The notes below the pieces were generated by a model, which worked only from the letters and a program-made list of their open reading frames with translations, made no database searches and was not told where the DNA came from. Source: Actinopolyspora lacussalsi subsp. righensis (GTDB taxonomy: Bacteria > Actinomycetota > Actinomycetes > Mycobacteriales > Pseudonocardiaceae). Taken from it: DNA of 64,000 nucleotides. A program made the position numbers and the translations under genes. Positions 8,869 through 17,450 of the stretch are shown here, piece by piece. The stretch spans positions 186,001 through 250,000 of the forward strand of contig NZ_FPAT01000002.1 in NCBI RefSeq assembly GCF_900116555.1. The letters run 5' to 3'. Numbering within the stretch: the stretch's first letter is position 1; the number at the start of each line of letters is the position of its first letter.

Positions 8869-9927
8869 CTAACCGCCGATCGAGCTCATCGGGCGGGAAG
8901 GCTGCGCGAAGCCCTCCTCGTCCATGCCGTGACCCGCGGCCTTGGCCCACATGGTCTCCCGCCACAGTCGGGCGAGTTCCTCGTTGTCGGCGCCCTCCCG
9001 CATCGGTTCACGCAGGTTGGTCTCGGTCTGCGAGAACAGGCAGGAGCGCAGCTGCCCGTCGGCCGTCAGCCTGGTGCGGTCGCACGTGGCGCAGAACGGC
9101 CTGGTGACCGAGCCGATCACTCCGACCGTCGCGGGGCCGCCGTCGACGAGCCAGCGTTCGGCCGGAGCCGAACCGCGTTCGGCGCTGTACGGGGTGAGGG
9201 TGAACTCCTCACCCAGCATCCGCAGGATCTCGTCCGCGGTGATCATCTCCTCGCGGTCCCAGCCGTGTTGCGGATCCAGCGGCATCTGTTCGATGAACCG
9301 CAGCTGGTAGCCCCGTTCCAGGCAGAACCGCAGCAGATCGCAGGCCTCGTGATCGTTGGTGTTTCGCAGCAGTACGGCGTTGACCTTCACCGGTTCCAGT
9401 CCGGACTCCTTGGCCGCACGCAGTCCGTCCAGCACGTCGTCGAACCGGTCCCGGCGCGTCAGCCGGTGGAACGTTTCCCGATCCAGGGTGTCCAGCGAGA
9501 TGTTCACTCGGTCGAGCCCCGCCGTGGCCAGCTGATCGGCGAACCTGCCCAGGTTGATGCCGTTGGTGGTCAGCGAGGTCTTGGGAGCCCGCGGCAGCTC
9601 GCTGGTGGCGGTGATGATGTCCACCAGGTCCTGCCGCAGCAGCGGTTCACCACCGGTGAAGCGGACGTTGGTCACCCCGAGTTCGCGTACCGCGAGCTCG
9701 ATGAGCCGGATCATCTCCCCGGTGTCGAGCATCTCGGAGCGCTTCATCCACGGCAAGCCCTCGGCGGGCATGCAGTAGGTGCAGCGCAGATTGCACTTGT
9801 CTATCAGGGACACCCGCAGGTCGGTCGCGATCCGTCCGAAGCGGTCGACCAGGTACGGCGTATCCGGACGCGCCGACGTGTCGATCGTCCGGCGGGCGAC
9901 CGGGATGCCCAGGTCCACGGAAGTCAC
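8869..9927 (-). CDS. moaA: GTP 3',8-cyclase MoaA (radical SAM)
   Basis: A 352-residue radical SAM enzyme that starts molybdenum cofactor synthesis by rearranging GTP. The SAM cluster motif is CNLRCTYC near residue 46, with FTGGEPLLR near 90. The second [4Fe-4S] cluster ligands are in CATCDRTRL and CLFSQTE in the C-terminal quarter. The protein ends SSIGG, giving the conserved C-terminal GG needed for catalysis. A GTG start at 9927 is used; the site upstream (GAGCGG) is weak. It heads a moaA-moaD pair and diverges from the HTH-TOBE gene and modABC. Confidence 0.96.
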   Translation of the reverse strand: MTSVDLGIPVARRTIDTSARPDTPYLVDRFGRIATDLRVSLIDKCNLRCTYCMPAEGLPWMKRSEMLDTGEMIRLIELAVRELGVTNVRFTGGEPLLRQDLVDIITATSELPRAPKTSLTTNGINLGRFADQLATAGLDRVNISLDTLDRETFHRLTRRDRFDDVLDGLRAAKESGLEPVKVNAVLLRNTNDHEACDLLRFCLERGYQLRFIEQMPLDPQHGWDREEMITADEILRMLGEEFTLTPYSAERGSAPAERWLVDGGPATVGVIGSVTRPFCATCDRTRLTADGQLRSCLFSQTETNLREPMREGADNEELARLWRETMWAKAAGHGMDEEGFAQPSRPMSSIGG

Positions 9928-10112
9928 ACCGCTCAGCGTAACCGCCAGGCCGGGGTGAATTCGATCGCGCGAAACGGTTTTGTGCCGGTGCGCTCAATCG
10001 GTAAGGCCGCGACCGCGTGGGGTTCGGAGAAAAACACGAAAACTTCTTCATTCCGTGAAAGCGGAACAAAACCCCTGGATCGAACCGCATTCGCGCGTTT
10101 AACGTGTTTTTC

Positions 10113-10517
10113 GTGCCGCAATATCGTGTTTCCGAGGCAGCGGAACTGCTCGGCGTCAGCGACGACACCGTTCGACGTTGGGTGGACGCGCAGCAACTGC
10201 CCGTCGAGTCGGACGATTCCGGTCGCCTGGTGATCGAGGGCTCGGCGCTGGCCGAATTCGCCCGCGCCAGAGCCAGAGCCGCCCGTGACCCCTCCGGGAT
10301 CGAGCGCTCCGCGCGCAACCGCTTCGTCGGGCTGGTCACCGAGGTCACCTCGGACACCGTCATGTCGCAGGTCGAGCTCCAGTGCGGGTCCCAACGGGTG
10401 GTTTCGCTGTTGAGCACCGAAGCGGTGACCGACCTCGGGCTCCGCCCGGGAGTGCTGGCGGTGGCCGTGGTCAAGTCCACCGCCGTGGTAATCGAGACCC
10501 CCGGAGGTGGGCAATGA
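10113..10517 (+). CDS. HTH-TOBE (molybdate-binding) protein upstream of modABC
   Basis: A 134-residue protein with an N-terminal MerR/excisionase-like helix-turn-helix (YRVSEAAELLGVSDDTVRRW) and a C-terminal TOBE/Mop domain (about 65-130; ARNRFVGLVTEV, LRPGVLAVAVVKST), a fold that binds molybdate. The architecture suggests a molybdate-responsive regulator or store. GTG at 10113 fits the family start (VPQYRVSEAAE); another GTG lies at 10104. There is no ribosome binding site, and TTTAAC ends ten bases upstream, so it may be leaderless. Its stop overlaps the modA start (ATGA), so it is the first gene of the modABC operon. Confidence 0.85.
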   Translation: MPQYRVSEAAELLGVSDDTVRRWVDAQQLPVESDDSGRLVIEGSALAEFARARARAARDPSGIERSARNRFVGLVTEVTSDTVMSQVELQCGSQRVVSLLSTEAVTDLGLRPGVLAVAVVKSTAVVIETPGGGQ

Positions 10518-11278
10518 ACCGCACGCCTCGCGGCGCGGCTCCGACGGCGGTGCTGGTGGTCCTGTTCTCCCTGCTCAGCGGCTGCGGTGCCGCGTCGAGC
10601 GATCGGAACACCCTGACGGTACTGGCCGCGGCCTCACTGACCGAACCCTTCCGCGAGATCGGCGACGAGTTCTCGAAGCGCGACCCCGACGTCGACATCC
10701 GGTTCAACTTCCAGGGCTCCTCGCTGCTGGCGGAGCGGATCAGGCAGGGCAGCGGCGGTGACGTGTTCGCCTCCGCGAACACCGACATGATGGCCAGGGT
10801 CCGCGGGGCCGACACGCTCGCGGGTGAACCCCACACCTTCGCCACCAACCAACTGACCATAGTGGTCCCGCCGGGCAATCCGGCGGGAGTCGAGTCGCTC
10901 GCCGACCTCACCGACTCCGACACCTCGCTCGTCGTCTGCGCCCCGCGGGTGCCGTGCGGTTCGGCCACCGAACAGGTCGAGTCCGCTTCCGGCGTGCGGC
11001 TCGACCCGGTCAGTGAGGAGAGCGACGTCAAGAACGTGCTGCACAAGGTCGTCGCGGGTGAGGCCGACGCCGGGCTCGTCTACGTCACCGACGCCGGTTC
11101 CGCCGGTGACGAGGTCGAGGCGATCGACTTCCCGACCTCCGACGAGGTGATCAACGAGTACCCGATCGCCCGCCTGGACGCGGCGGAGCACCCGGAACTC
11201 GCCGGCCGGTTCGTCGAATTCGTGCGCGGTGAACGGGGACAGCGGATCCTCGGCGAGTACGGCTTCGGTGCGCCGTGA
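10514..11278 (+). CDS. modA: Molybdate ABC transporter, substrate-binding lipoprotein ModA
   Basis: A 254-residue periplasmic-type binding lipoprotein for molybdate. The N terminus is a lipoprotein signal with lipobox LLSGC (cysteine about residue 24). The mature protein starts with the family-typical LTVLAAASLTEPF, then GGDVFASAN, FATNQLTIVVP, CAPRVPCG, and a C-terminal EYPIARLDAAEHPELA. The ATG overlaps the previous stop by four bases and is set by GGAGGTGGG upstream. Translationally coupled to modB. Confidence 0.94.
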   Translation: MNRTPRGAAPTAVLVVLFSLLSGCGAASSDRNTLTVLAAASLTEPFREIGDEFSKRDPDVDIRFNFQGSSLLAERIRQGSGGDVFASANTDMMARVRGADTLAGEPHTFATNQLTIVVPPGNPAGVESLADLTDSDTSLVVCAPRVPCGSATEQVESASGVRLDPVSEESDVKNVLHKVVAGEADAGLVYVTDAGSAGDEVEAIDFPTSDEVINEYPIARLDAAEHPELAGRFVEFVRGERGQRILGEYGFGAP

Positions 11279-12120
11279 GCGAATCGGGGCCACGACGCAT
11301 CCGTCTCCCCGCCCGGCGCGCACGTGCCGGGGAGCGGCCGGTGGGGGTCCCCCTGCCGCTGCGGCTTCCCGCCCTGCTGGCGCTGGCGCTGATCGTGCTG
11401 CCGGTGCTCGGGCTGTTCGCCCGTATCGACCCCGGACGGTTGCCCGCGCTGCTCACCAGCTCGACCGCGCTGACCGCGCTGGAGCTGTCGGTGCGGACCG
11501 CGCTGACGGCGACCGTGCTGGCGCTGCTGCTCGGCGGACCACTGGCCGTGGTGCTGGCGCGTTCCCGCTTTCCCGGGCTGCGATTCGTGCGCGGGTGCGT
11601 GCTGCTGCCGCTGGTGCTGCCCCCGGTGGTCGGCGGGCTGGCACTGCTCTACCTGCTGGGCCGCACCGGCTCCCTCGGAGGGCCGCTGCGCGACTGGTTC
11701 GGACTGACCCTGCCGTACACCACCACCGCCGTGGTGCTGGCGCAGACCTTCGTCGCCATGCCGTTCCTGGTGGTGAGTCTGGAAGGAGCGCTGCGCGCGG
11801 CGGGAACCGAGTACGAGCGGGTCTCGGCCACCCTGGGGGCCGGGCCGTGGCTGACCTTCCGGCGCGTCACACTGCCCATGCTGCTTCCCCCGCTGGGGTC
11901 CGGCCTGGTGCTGACCTTCGCACGCGCGCTCGGCGAGTTCGGGGCCACCATCACCTTCGCGGGGAGCCTGCGCGGCACCACACGGACGCTGCCGCTGGCC
12001 ATCTACACCGAAGCGCAGGCCGACGTGGATGCCGCCGTGGCGATGTCGTTGCTGCTGGTGGCCATCGCCCTGTTGGTCATCCTCGTCGCCCGACCGAAGG
12101 CGGTGGAAGGACGTGCCTGA
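11275..12120 (+). CDS. modB: Molybdate ABC transporter permease ModB
   Basis: A 281-residue inner-membrane permease with about six transmembrane helices. The EAA-type loop is visible at about 180-200 (EGALRAAGTEYERVSATLGA), which contacts the ATPase. GTG overlaps the modA stop by four bases (GTGA). A basic N-terminal stretch rich in Arg precedes helix 1. It forms the modABC operon with its neighbours. Confidence 0.93.
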   Translation: MSESGPRRIRLPARRARAGERPVGVPLPLRLPALLALALIVLPVLGLFARIDPGRLPALLTSSTALTALELSVRTALTATVLALLLGGPLAVVLARSRFPGLRFVRGCVLLPLVLPPVVGGLALLYLLGRTGSLGGPLRDWFGLTLPYTTTAVVLAQTFVAMPFLVVSLEGALRAAGTEYERVSATLGAGPWLTFRRVTLPMLLPPLGSGLVLTFARALGEFGATITFAGSLRGTTRTLPLAIYTEAQADVDAAVAMSLLLVAIALLVILVARPKAVEGRA

Positions 12121-13312
12121 CCGTATCGACGGCCCTGACCGTATCGACGGGTCCGAGCTCGCGGGGGACGCCACCGTGCCCTCCCCGGCGAACCCGCCCG
12201 GCGGGGGAGAGGCCGCCGAGGAGAGCGGGCTGGTCGCCGAGGTTCGGCTGCGGCGCGGCGATTTCACGCTCGAACTGGCCTGCCGGGTGCCCCCCGGTGA
12301 AGTGCTGGCCGTGCTCGGCCCGAACGGGGCGGGCAAGTCCACGCTGCTGACCGCGCTGACCGGCTCCGTTCGTCCGGAACAAGGCAGGATCCGGCTCGCG
12401 GACCACACCTGGTTGGACACCCGACGTCGGATCGACGTCCCCACCCATCGCCGCGGCGTCGGACTGCTCGCCCAGCGGGCGATGCTGTTCCCGCACCTCA
12501 CGGCGCTGGACAACGTGGCATTCGGGATACGCGCCTCGGGCGTCCGGAGGAAACCGGCACGGCGCGCCGCGCTGGAATGGCTGCGGCGAACCGAGACCGG
12601 CGATCTCGGTGACCGCGAACCGTCCGAGCTGTCCGGCGGACAGGCGCAGCGGGTCGCGTTGGCACGGGCGCTGGCCGCCGAGCCCGAACTGTTGCTGCTC
12701 GACGAGCCACTGTCCGCGTTGGACGTGGCGGCGGCTCCCGCGATGCGGGGGCTGCTGCACCGGGTGCTGGGGCAACAGCGACGGCCCTGCGTGCTCGTGA
12801 CGCACGACGTGCTCGACGCGGTGGTGCTCGCCGACCGGGTTCTGGTGCTCGACCGGGGTGCCGTGGTCGAGCAGGGCAGCACCCACCGGGTGCTGTCCCG
12901 CCCCAGGACCGCGTTCACCGCGCGGATCGCCGGTCTCAACCTGATCACCGGCACCGCCACCGGCGAGACCGTACGGACACCGCGGGGCAGGGCGCTCCAC
13001 GGCAGCGCGGCCGAACCGATCACTCCCGGAGAACCCGCCGCCGCCGTGTTCCCACCGACGGCGGTGGCGGTGTATCCCCACGCGCCCGAGGGGAGCCCGC
13101 GCAACGCGATCCCGGTACGGGTGGTCGGTATGGAACCCCGTGGCGACGCGATCAGGCTTCGAGGCGAGACCGACTCGCACGACTCGGAGGCCGCACTGGC
13201 CGCCGACATCACCCCCGCCGCCGTCGCCGAGCTGGGGTTGCGGATCGGAGACGAGGTTTTTTTCGCGGTCAAGGCCACCGAAGTGGCCATACACCCGGTT
13301 TCCGGTGGATGA
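12113..13312 (+). CDS. modC: Molybdate ABC transporter ATPase ModC with C-terminal TOBE domain
   Basis: A 399-residue ATPase. The nucleotide-binding domain has Walker A GPNGAGKST near 77, Q-loop region LLAQRAMLFPHL, ABC signature ELSGGQAQRVALARAL near 167 and Walker B LLLLDEPLSALD. Residues about 280-399 form a TOBE/Mop molybdate-binding domain ending FFAVKATEVAIH. GTG at 12113 overlaps the end of modB and follows GGAAGGAC. The N terminus has an unusual non-conserved 40-residue extension that includes a duplicated hexapeptide PDRIDG, produced by an 18-bp tandem repeat (12116-12150). Confidence 0.94.
   Translation: MPDRIDGPDRIDGSELAGDATVPSPANPPGGGEAAEESGLVAEVRLRRGDFTLELACRVPPGEVLAVLGPNGAGKSTLLTALTGSVRPEQGRIRLADHTWLDTRRRIDVPTHRRGVGLLAQRAMLFPHLTALDNVAFGIRASGVRRKPARRAALEWLRRTETGDLGDREPSELSGGQAQRVALARALAAEPELLLLDEPLSALDVAAAPAMRGLLHRVLGQQRRPCVLVTHDVLDAVVLADRVLVLDRGAVVEQGSTHRVLSRPRTAFTARIAGLNLITGTATGETVRTPRGRALHGSAAEPITPGEPAAAVFPPTAVAVYPHAPEGSPRNAIPVRVVGMEPRGDAIRLRGETDSHDSEAALAADITPAAVAELGLRIGDEVFFAVKATEVAIHPVSGG
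12116..12150. repeat. 18-bp-period tandem duplication in modC
   Basis: CCTGACCGTATCGACGG occurs twice with an 18-base period, in frame, encoding two PDRIDG units at the ModC N terminus. Confidence 0.88.
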
Positions 13313-13319
13313 TCGAGGG

Positions 13320-14111
13320 GTGACTGAGATATCCCCCTGGACCTACCTGATGGACATGGACGGCGTGCTGGTGCACGAGGAACACATGGTTCCCGGTGCG
13401 AACGAGTTCCTCGCCGACCTGCACGAACACGGGCTCCCCTTCATGGTGTTCACCAACAACTCCGTCTACACCAGGCGAGACCTGCGGGCGCGGCTGCAAC
13501 GCAGCGGGTTGGACGTGCCGGAGTCGTCGATCTGGACCTCCGCGCTGGCCACCGCGCAGTTCCTGGACCAGCAGCGCCCCGGTGGCTCCGCCTACGTGGT
13601 GGGCGAGTCCGGACTGACCACGGCGCTGCACGACATCGGCTACGTGCTCACCGACCGCGAGCCCGACTACGTGGTGCTCGGCGAGACTCGCACCTACAGC
13701 TTCGAGGCGATCACCAAGGCCATCCGGCTCGTCGAGGGCGGTGCCCGGTTCATCGCGACCAACCCGGACGAGAAGGGACCCAGCCGGGAGGGGACCCTGC
13801 CCGCCACGGGAGCGGTCGCCGCGCTCATCGAGCGGGTGACCGGGCGCGAGCCCTACTACATCGGCAAACCGAACCCGCTGATGATGCGTTCGGCGCTGCG
13901 GGAGCTCAAGGCCCACTCGGAGAACACCCTGATGATCGGTGACCGGATGGACACCGATGTTCGCTCCGGACTGGAGTCGGGGTTGCAGACGATCCTGGTG
14001 CTGTCCGGAATCTCGGACCGCGACACCGCCGAGCACTTCCCGTACCGCCCCACCAAGGTCATCGACTCCGTGGCGGACCTGGCCGGGCGAGTGGCCAACC
14101 CCTTCGACTGA
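13320..14111 (+). CDS. HAD-IIA family sugar-phosphate phosphatase (NagD-like)
   Basis: A 263-residue cytosolic HAD hydrolase. The nucleophile motif is LMDMDGVL near residue 11, motif II is FTNNS near 44, and motif III/IV is GKPNPLMM with GDRMDTDVRSGLESG near 205. The insertion of the C2 cap between motifs II and III and the length match NagD/HAD-IIA enzymes, which dephosphorylate small sugar or nucleotide phosphates; the real substrate cannot be read from sequence. GTG at 13320 comes seven bases after modC, with GGTGGA upstream. The stop codon lies inside an 18-bp tandem duplication. Confidence 0.88.
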   Translation: MTEISPWTYLMDMDGVLVHEEHMVPGANEFLADLHEHGLPFMVFTNNSVYTRRDLRARLQRSGLDVPESSIWTSALATAQFLDQQRPGGSAYVVGESGLTTALHDIGYVLTDREPDYVVLGETRTYSFEAITKAIRLVEGGARFIATNPDEKGPSREGTLPATGAVAALIERVTGREPYYIGKPNPLMMRSALRELKAHSENTLMIGDRMDTDVRSGLESGLQTILVLSGISDRDTAEHFPYRPTKVIDSVADLAGRVANPFD

Positions 14112-14134
14112 TCGGGCCCCTTCGACTGATCGGG
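14099..14134. repeat. 18-bp perfect tandem duplication over a stop codon
   Basis: CCCCTTCGACTGATCGGG is repeated exactly twice. The first copy contains the HAD gene's last codons and stop. Confidence 0.92.
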
Positions 14135-14404
14135 GTCAGTTCGTCCTCGATCGGGTGCGCCGGACCGGGGTACTCCGCCCGGGCGGTCGTACGCGGCACG
14201 AGCCCGAGCGGGCACCCGTTCGTCACGTCGGAGCCCACACGACAGCGCCCGAGGGGAGGCCGCGGCGGTGCCGAACACCGGGGGCGGGTGTCGGCGCTGC
14301 CGCGCCGATCGTGCTCGTCCGACGTTCCCGGGCTTTCGGAATCGCGAAGCGACTGCCTGCTCGTGGCGGCTCGACCGGGAGCCGAGCGCGCGCCGCACCG
14401 ACCG

Positions 14405-14806
14405 TCACCGACGCGGCACCAGCGCGTGGGCGTCGTCGGTGTCCACGATCCGCTTGCCGAACGGCACCAGCGAGACGGGAACGAGCTTGAAGCTGGCGAC
14501 CCCCAGCGGGATCCCGATGATCGTCAGGCACATCGCCACCCCCGTGGTGATGTGTCCCAGCGCCAGCCACCAGCCTGCCAGGATGATCCACAGCACGTTG
14601 CCGATCGCCGAGAACGCCCCCGAGCCGTGTTCGTCGACCAGTCGCCGACCGAAGGGCCACAGCGCGAAGTTCGCCATCCGGAACGAGGCGATGCCGAACG
14701 GGATGCCGATGATCGTCACGCACAGCAGTATCCCGGCGAATACGTAGCCGAGCGCCATCCAGAAGCCGCTTAGCACCAGCCAGACGATGTTGAGAAGCAG
14801 TCGCAT
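14405..14806 (-). CDS. YccF-domain inner membrane protein
   Basis: A 133-residue membrane protein with two homologous halves, each with two hydrophobic segments and the same motif: ILLCVTIIGIPFGIASFRMANFALWPFGR and VAMCLTIIGIPLGVASFKLVPVSLVPFGK (each shown as shorter pieces: TIIGIPFGIASF, TIIGIPLGVASF, WPFGR, VPFGK). This internal duplication is the YccF (DUF307) signature. Function is unknown. The ATG is at 14806 and the gene is isolated: 14112-14404 upstream of its stop holds no gene. Confidence 0.9.
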   Translation of the reverse strand: MRLLLNIVWLVLSGFWMALGYVFAGILLCVTIIGIPFGIASFRMANFALWPFGRRLVDEHGSGAFSAIGNVLWIILAGWWLALGHITTGVAMCLTIIGIPLGVASFKLVPVSLVPFGKRIVDTDDAHALVPRR

Positions 14807-14932
14807 GACACCACGGTGCCAGCTCCCGGCGCGGGCCGGTTCGGGGAGAACCCCCAGTTTTTCGGAGAAGTTCCGGTTTCGCGGTCGGCTCGCACCGCCG
14901 CCGGGCCTTCCGCCGCGCCGCCCGACGTGTCG

Positions 14933-15715
14933 TCACGCCGCGAGCGTTCCCTCCAGCACGGTCACCGCACGTCCTCCCAGCGTTACCCGTCGACCTTCCA
15001 ACCGGGCCCGCACCGTTCCGCCGCGTGCCGATGCCTGCTCACCCACCAACTCCGTGCGTCCCAGCCGCTCCGCCCACCAGGGCGCCAGCGAACAGTGGGC
15101 CGAGCCCGTCACGTGATCCTCGGGCGCTCCCACGGCGGGAGCGAAGAACCTGCTGACGAAGTCCACCTCCGGTCGGTCGCTCGCGGCGGTGACGATCATG
15201 CCGCGCTCGGCGATTCGCGGTACTTCCGAGAGGTCGGGGCGCAGCTCGCGCACCAGTCCCGCGTCGTCGAGGTGAACCAGCAGGTCGGTGTCGCTGCGGG
15301 CCACGGCGATCACCCGCTCGGGGGCGATGTCGCCGAGCGCGGCCATGACGGGGAGGTCCTCGGCCGGTTCGTTCGGCCGCATCGGGAAGTTCATCTCCAC
15401 CGTGCCGTCGGAGTTAGCGGTGCAGGTCAGCTCACCGCTGCGGGTGTCGAACCGCTGCGAACCGCCGAGCACGTGGGCGGTGGCGAGCGTGGCGTGCCCG
15501 CAGAGGTCCACTTCGGTGGTGGGACTGAACCAGCGCAGTGGCTTCGCTGCGTGCTCGGCGACCCCGGTGACCACGAACGCGGTCTCGGCCTGGTTGAACT
15601 CGGCCGCCACCGCTTGCATCCAGGCCGGATCGGCGGGTTCGTCGAGCAGCACGACCGCCGCCGGATTGCCGCTGAAGGGGGTGTCGGTGAAGGAGTCGAC
15701 GAGGTAGCTCCGCAT
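14933..15715 (-). CDS. PhzF-family isomerase/epimerase-like protein
   Basis: A 260-residue protein with the two-lobed diaminopimelate-epimerase-like fold of PhzF. Signatures are SGNPAAVVLL near 16, the acid in FNQAETAFV near 42 (catalytic Glu in PhzF), GHATLATAHVLG near 72, and DHVTGSAHCSLAPWW in the second lobe. These proteins isomerise small metabolites; the substrate here is unknown and no phenazine genes are nearby. ATG at 15715 is used; GTG at 15724 is an alternative. Confidence 0.9.
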   Translation of the reverse strand: MRSYLVDSFTDTPFSGNPAAVVLLDEPADPAWMQAVAAEFNQAETAFVVTGVAEHAAKPLRWFSPTTEVDLCGHATLATAHVLGGSQRFDTRSGELTCTANSDGTVEMNFPMRPNEPAEDLPVMAALGDIAPERVIAVARSDTDLLVHLDDAGLVRELRPDLSEVPRIAERGMIVTAASDRPEVDFVSRFFAPAVGAPEDHVTGSAHCSLAPWWAERLGRTELVGEQASARGGTVRARLEGRRVTLGGRAVTVLEGTLAA

Positions 15716-15854
15716 GATCGTCACTCTATAGGGCTTCGTCCACTGGATTTTTCGAGGTGCTCGGCACCCGAATCCTCGCGTGAACCCTCGACGCCGGCGC
15801 GACAGTGCGCAATCATGCGGTTCCACTGCCCTGAACGGCGTAACGGAGGTAGTC

Positions 15855-16391
15855 GTGTCGCACACCGACCGCGCGGAGCCCGCTGTTCCGACCACCAGCC
15901 CCAGCTATTCCTCGGGGACCTCCGACGTCCCGCTCATCGGCGAGACCATCGGTGCCAACCTGCTGCACACCGCGGAGCGGTTCATCGACTCCGCACGCTG
16001 GATGCACACCGGCGATCTGGCCGTGATGGACGAGTACGGCTACGTCAGCGTCACCGGCCGCATCAAGGACATGATCATCCGGGGTGGCGAGAACATCTAT
16101 CCCCGCGAGGTGGAGGAGTTCCTGTACACGCATCCGGACATCCTGGACGCCCAGGTGATCGGAGTACCGGACGAGCGCTACGGCGAGGAACTGATGGCCT
16201 GGGTCCGGTTGCGGGAGGGAGCCGAGGAACTCACCCCCGAGGCGCTGCGGGAGTTCTGCCACGGCGAGCTGGCGCACTACAAGATTCCGCGCTACGTGCG
16301 GGTGGTCGACGAGTTCCCGATGACGGTGACCGGCAAGGTGCGCAAGGTGGAGATGCGGGAGCGGGCGAAGGAGATGCTCGGGATCGGGTGA
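15855..16391 (+). pseudogene. Acyl-CoA synthetase with in-frame loss of most of the adenylation domain
   Basis: The frame is intact for 178 residues, with a strong site (ACGGAGGT) before GTG. It joins an N terminus like that of fatty-acyl-CoA synthetases (about residues 1-44, VPLIGETIGANLLHTAERF) directly to their C-terminal domain from DSARWMHTGDLAVMDEYGYV onward, including GRIKDMIIRGGENIYP, YKIPRYV and the A10 lysine motif VTGKVRKVEM. Intact enzymes are about 540 residues; the missing 350 carry the AMP/ATP-binding P-loop and substrate pocket. It cannot adenylate as such. No frameshift is seen, so it is either a recent deletion remnant or a domesticated C-domain protein. Confidence 0.85.
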
Positions 16392-16496
16392 ATCGGAGGG
16401 GAGGTGCGGGTATCGCGCCGGTGCGCCGCGACCCCTCGAATCCGCCGAGCCGGGCCGGGCTCTTCTCCGTCTTCCGGGAACCGCTCCACCGCTTGC

Positions 16497-16742
16497 TCAG
16501 ATGTCTTGTGCTCGCAGCACGTTCACCTGCAGGACAGCGTCACTGAGGATGAACGTGACGAGTATCAGTCCGTTGTCCGCGGTGGTCGTCCACTGATCCG
16601 TCCCCTCGTTGTACCGGCTGATCGACTTCGGATCGCTCGCCAACCGCGAGTTGAGTTGGTCAACTTTCTTGCGTCGATCAACGGATAGTTTGTTATACGC
16701 GTCGAGCGGGACATCGCTCCAGATGACTCGGTACTTCGCCAT
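16497..16742 (-). CDS. RelE/ParE-like toxin
   Basis: An 81-residue basic protein (MAKYRVIWSDVPLDAYNKLS) with the compact RelE/ParE-like pattern: an initial beta strand, a Lys/Arg-rich helix (SVDRRKKVDQLNSRLA) and closing strands (DQWTTTADNGLILVTFILS). These toxins usually cleave ribosome-bound mRNA or poison gyrase. Its ATG overlaps the stop of the upstream gene (ATGA), the coupling expected for a toxin-antitoxin operon. The longer open frame upstream is not coding. The toxin family assignment is by fold pattern and is moderate. Confidence 0.7.
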   Translation of the reverse strand: MAKYRVIWSDVPLDAYNKLSVDRRKKVDQLNSRLASDPKSISRYNEGTDQWTTTADNGLILVTFILSDAVLQVNVLRAQDI

Positions 16743-17125
16743 CAGCCGTCCATCCTCAGTCCCGAATCGGTTTCCCGGTGGACGCCGTGCTCGTCCCTGC
16801 GCCAGAGAACGCCGCTTTCGTCGCGTTGCCAGAATGTTCCGTCCGTGTCCTGTTGCCAGACCTTGGAGAAGTCGCCGCGTTCGGCACGTTCGATGGCGTC
16901 CCGCTCTTCGTCGGTGATCGGTTGGGCAGCGTTCACGGCGCTTCCCCACCAGCGAAGGAGGACTTCGTCGATGTGGGAGGTGTCGAAGTCCTGGGCGACT
17001 TCCCACAGCGCGCCCCGGAATTCCCGTTCGAACGCTGTGCGGTCCTCGCCTTCGAGGACCTCCCGGAAGACCTTGGCATCGCGGTGCACATTGCCCCGGA
17101 TCTTCCAATCGCTGCTGTCGACCAC
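16742..17125 (-). CDS. DUF6247-like putative antitoxin
   Basis: A 127-residue acidic protein. The block FEREFRGALWEVAQDFDTSHIDEVLLRWW (seen in parts: FEREFRGAL, LLRWWGSA) resembles actinobacterial DUF6247, often next to RelE-like genes. Its C terminus repeats short Trp-Arg-Asp units (VWQQDTDGTFWQRDESGVLWRRDE, read as WQQD, WQRD, WRRD), an odd three-fold repeat. GTG at 17125 follows GAGGGAGAAAGC. It is coupled to the toxin downstream. The antitoxin role is inferred from operon structure. Confidence 0.65.
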   Translation of the reverse strand: MVDSSDWKIRGNVHRDAKVFREVLEGEDRTAFEREFRGALWEVAQDFDTSHIDEVLLRWWGSAVNAAQPITDEERDAIERAERGDFSKVWQQDTDGTFWQRDESGVLWRRDEHGVHRETDSGLRMDG

Positions 17126-17362
17126 GCTTTCTCCCTCGCCGGAAACCGCCCAGCGGCTACACCATCCACGACGGGAAGACGAGTGGGCGGCAACGCTGCT
17201 GTACCGGCAACCAGAGTGCCGGGGTGTCGAGCCGCGGTCCACGATCCGCGCGCTCTGTCAGACGAACGAGCTACGAAATCCGGCGAAGTCACGCATCCCG
17301 AGTGGCGAGCACCGCGCACTTCGGACGGTTGATCGAGACAACCGTGGTCCCCGGAGCGGTTG

Positions 17363-17400
17363 CCTCGGGTGTCCTTCGACCGGTCGAAGGACACCCGAGG
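17363..17400. terminator. Perfect 38-bp palindrome
   Basis: Two 19-base arms, starting CCTCGGGTGTCC and ending GGACACCCGAGG, are exact inverted copies with no spacer. It lies 50 bp after the DUF4190-MmpS stop and is most simply its terminator, though a protein-binding palindrome is possible. Confidence 0.75.
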
Positions 17401-17450
17401 TGCGGGATCGACTCCTCCCGCGGGCGGTCAGCGTGATCCGACGGCCTCGC

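Noticed and set aside
8747-8965. N-terminal extension of MoaD into moaA
   Set aside because: The frame is open by chance at high G+C; paired ATGs at 8746/8743 give a normal MoaD.
16767-17108. Extended N terminus of the RelE-like toxin
   Set aside because: The upstream frame overlaps the antitoxin gene in another frame and is Arg/Gly-rich shadow; the ATGA-coupled ATG gives a normal-sized toxin.
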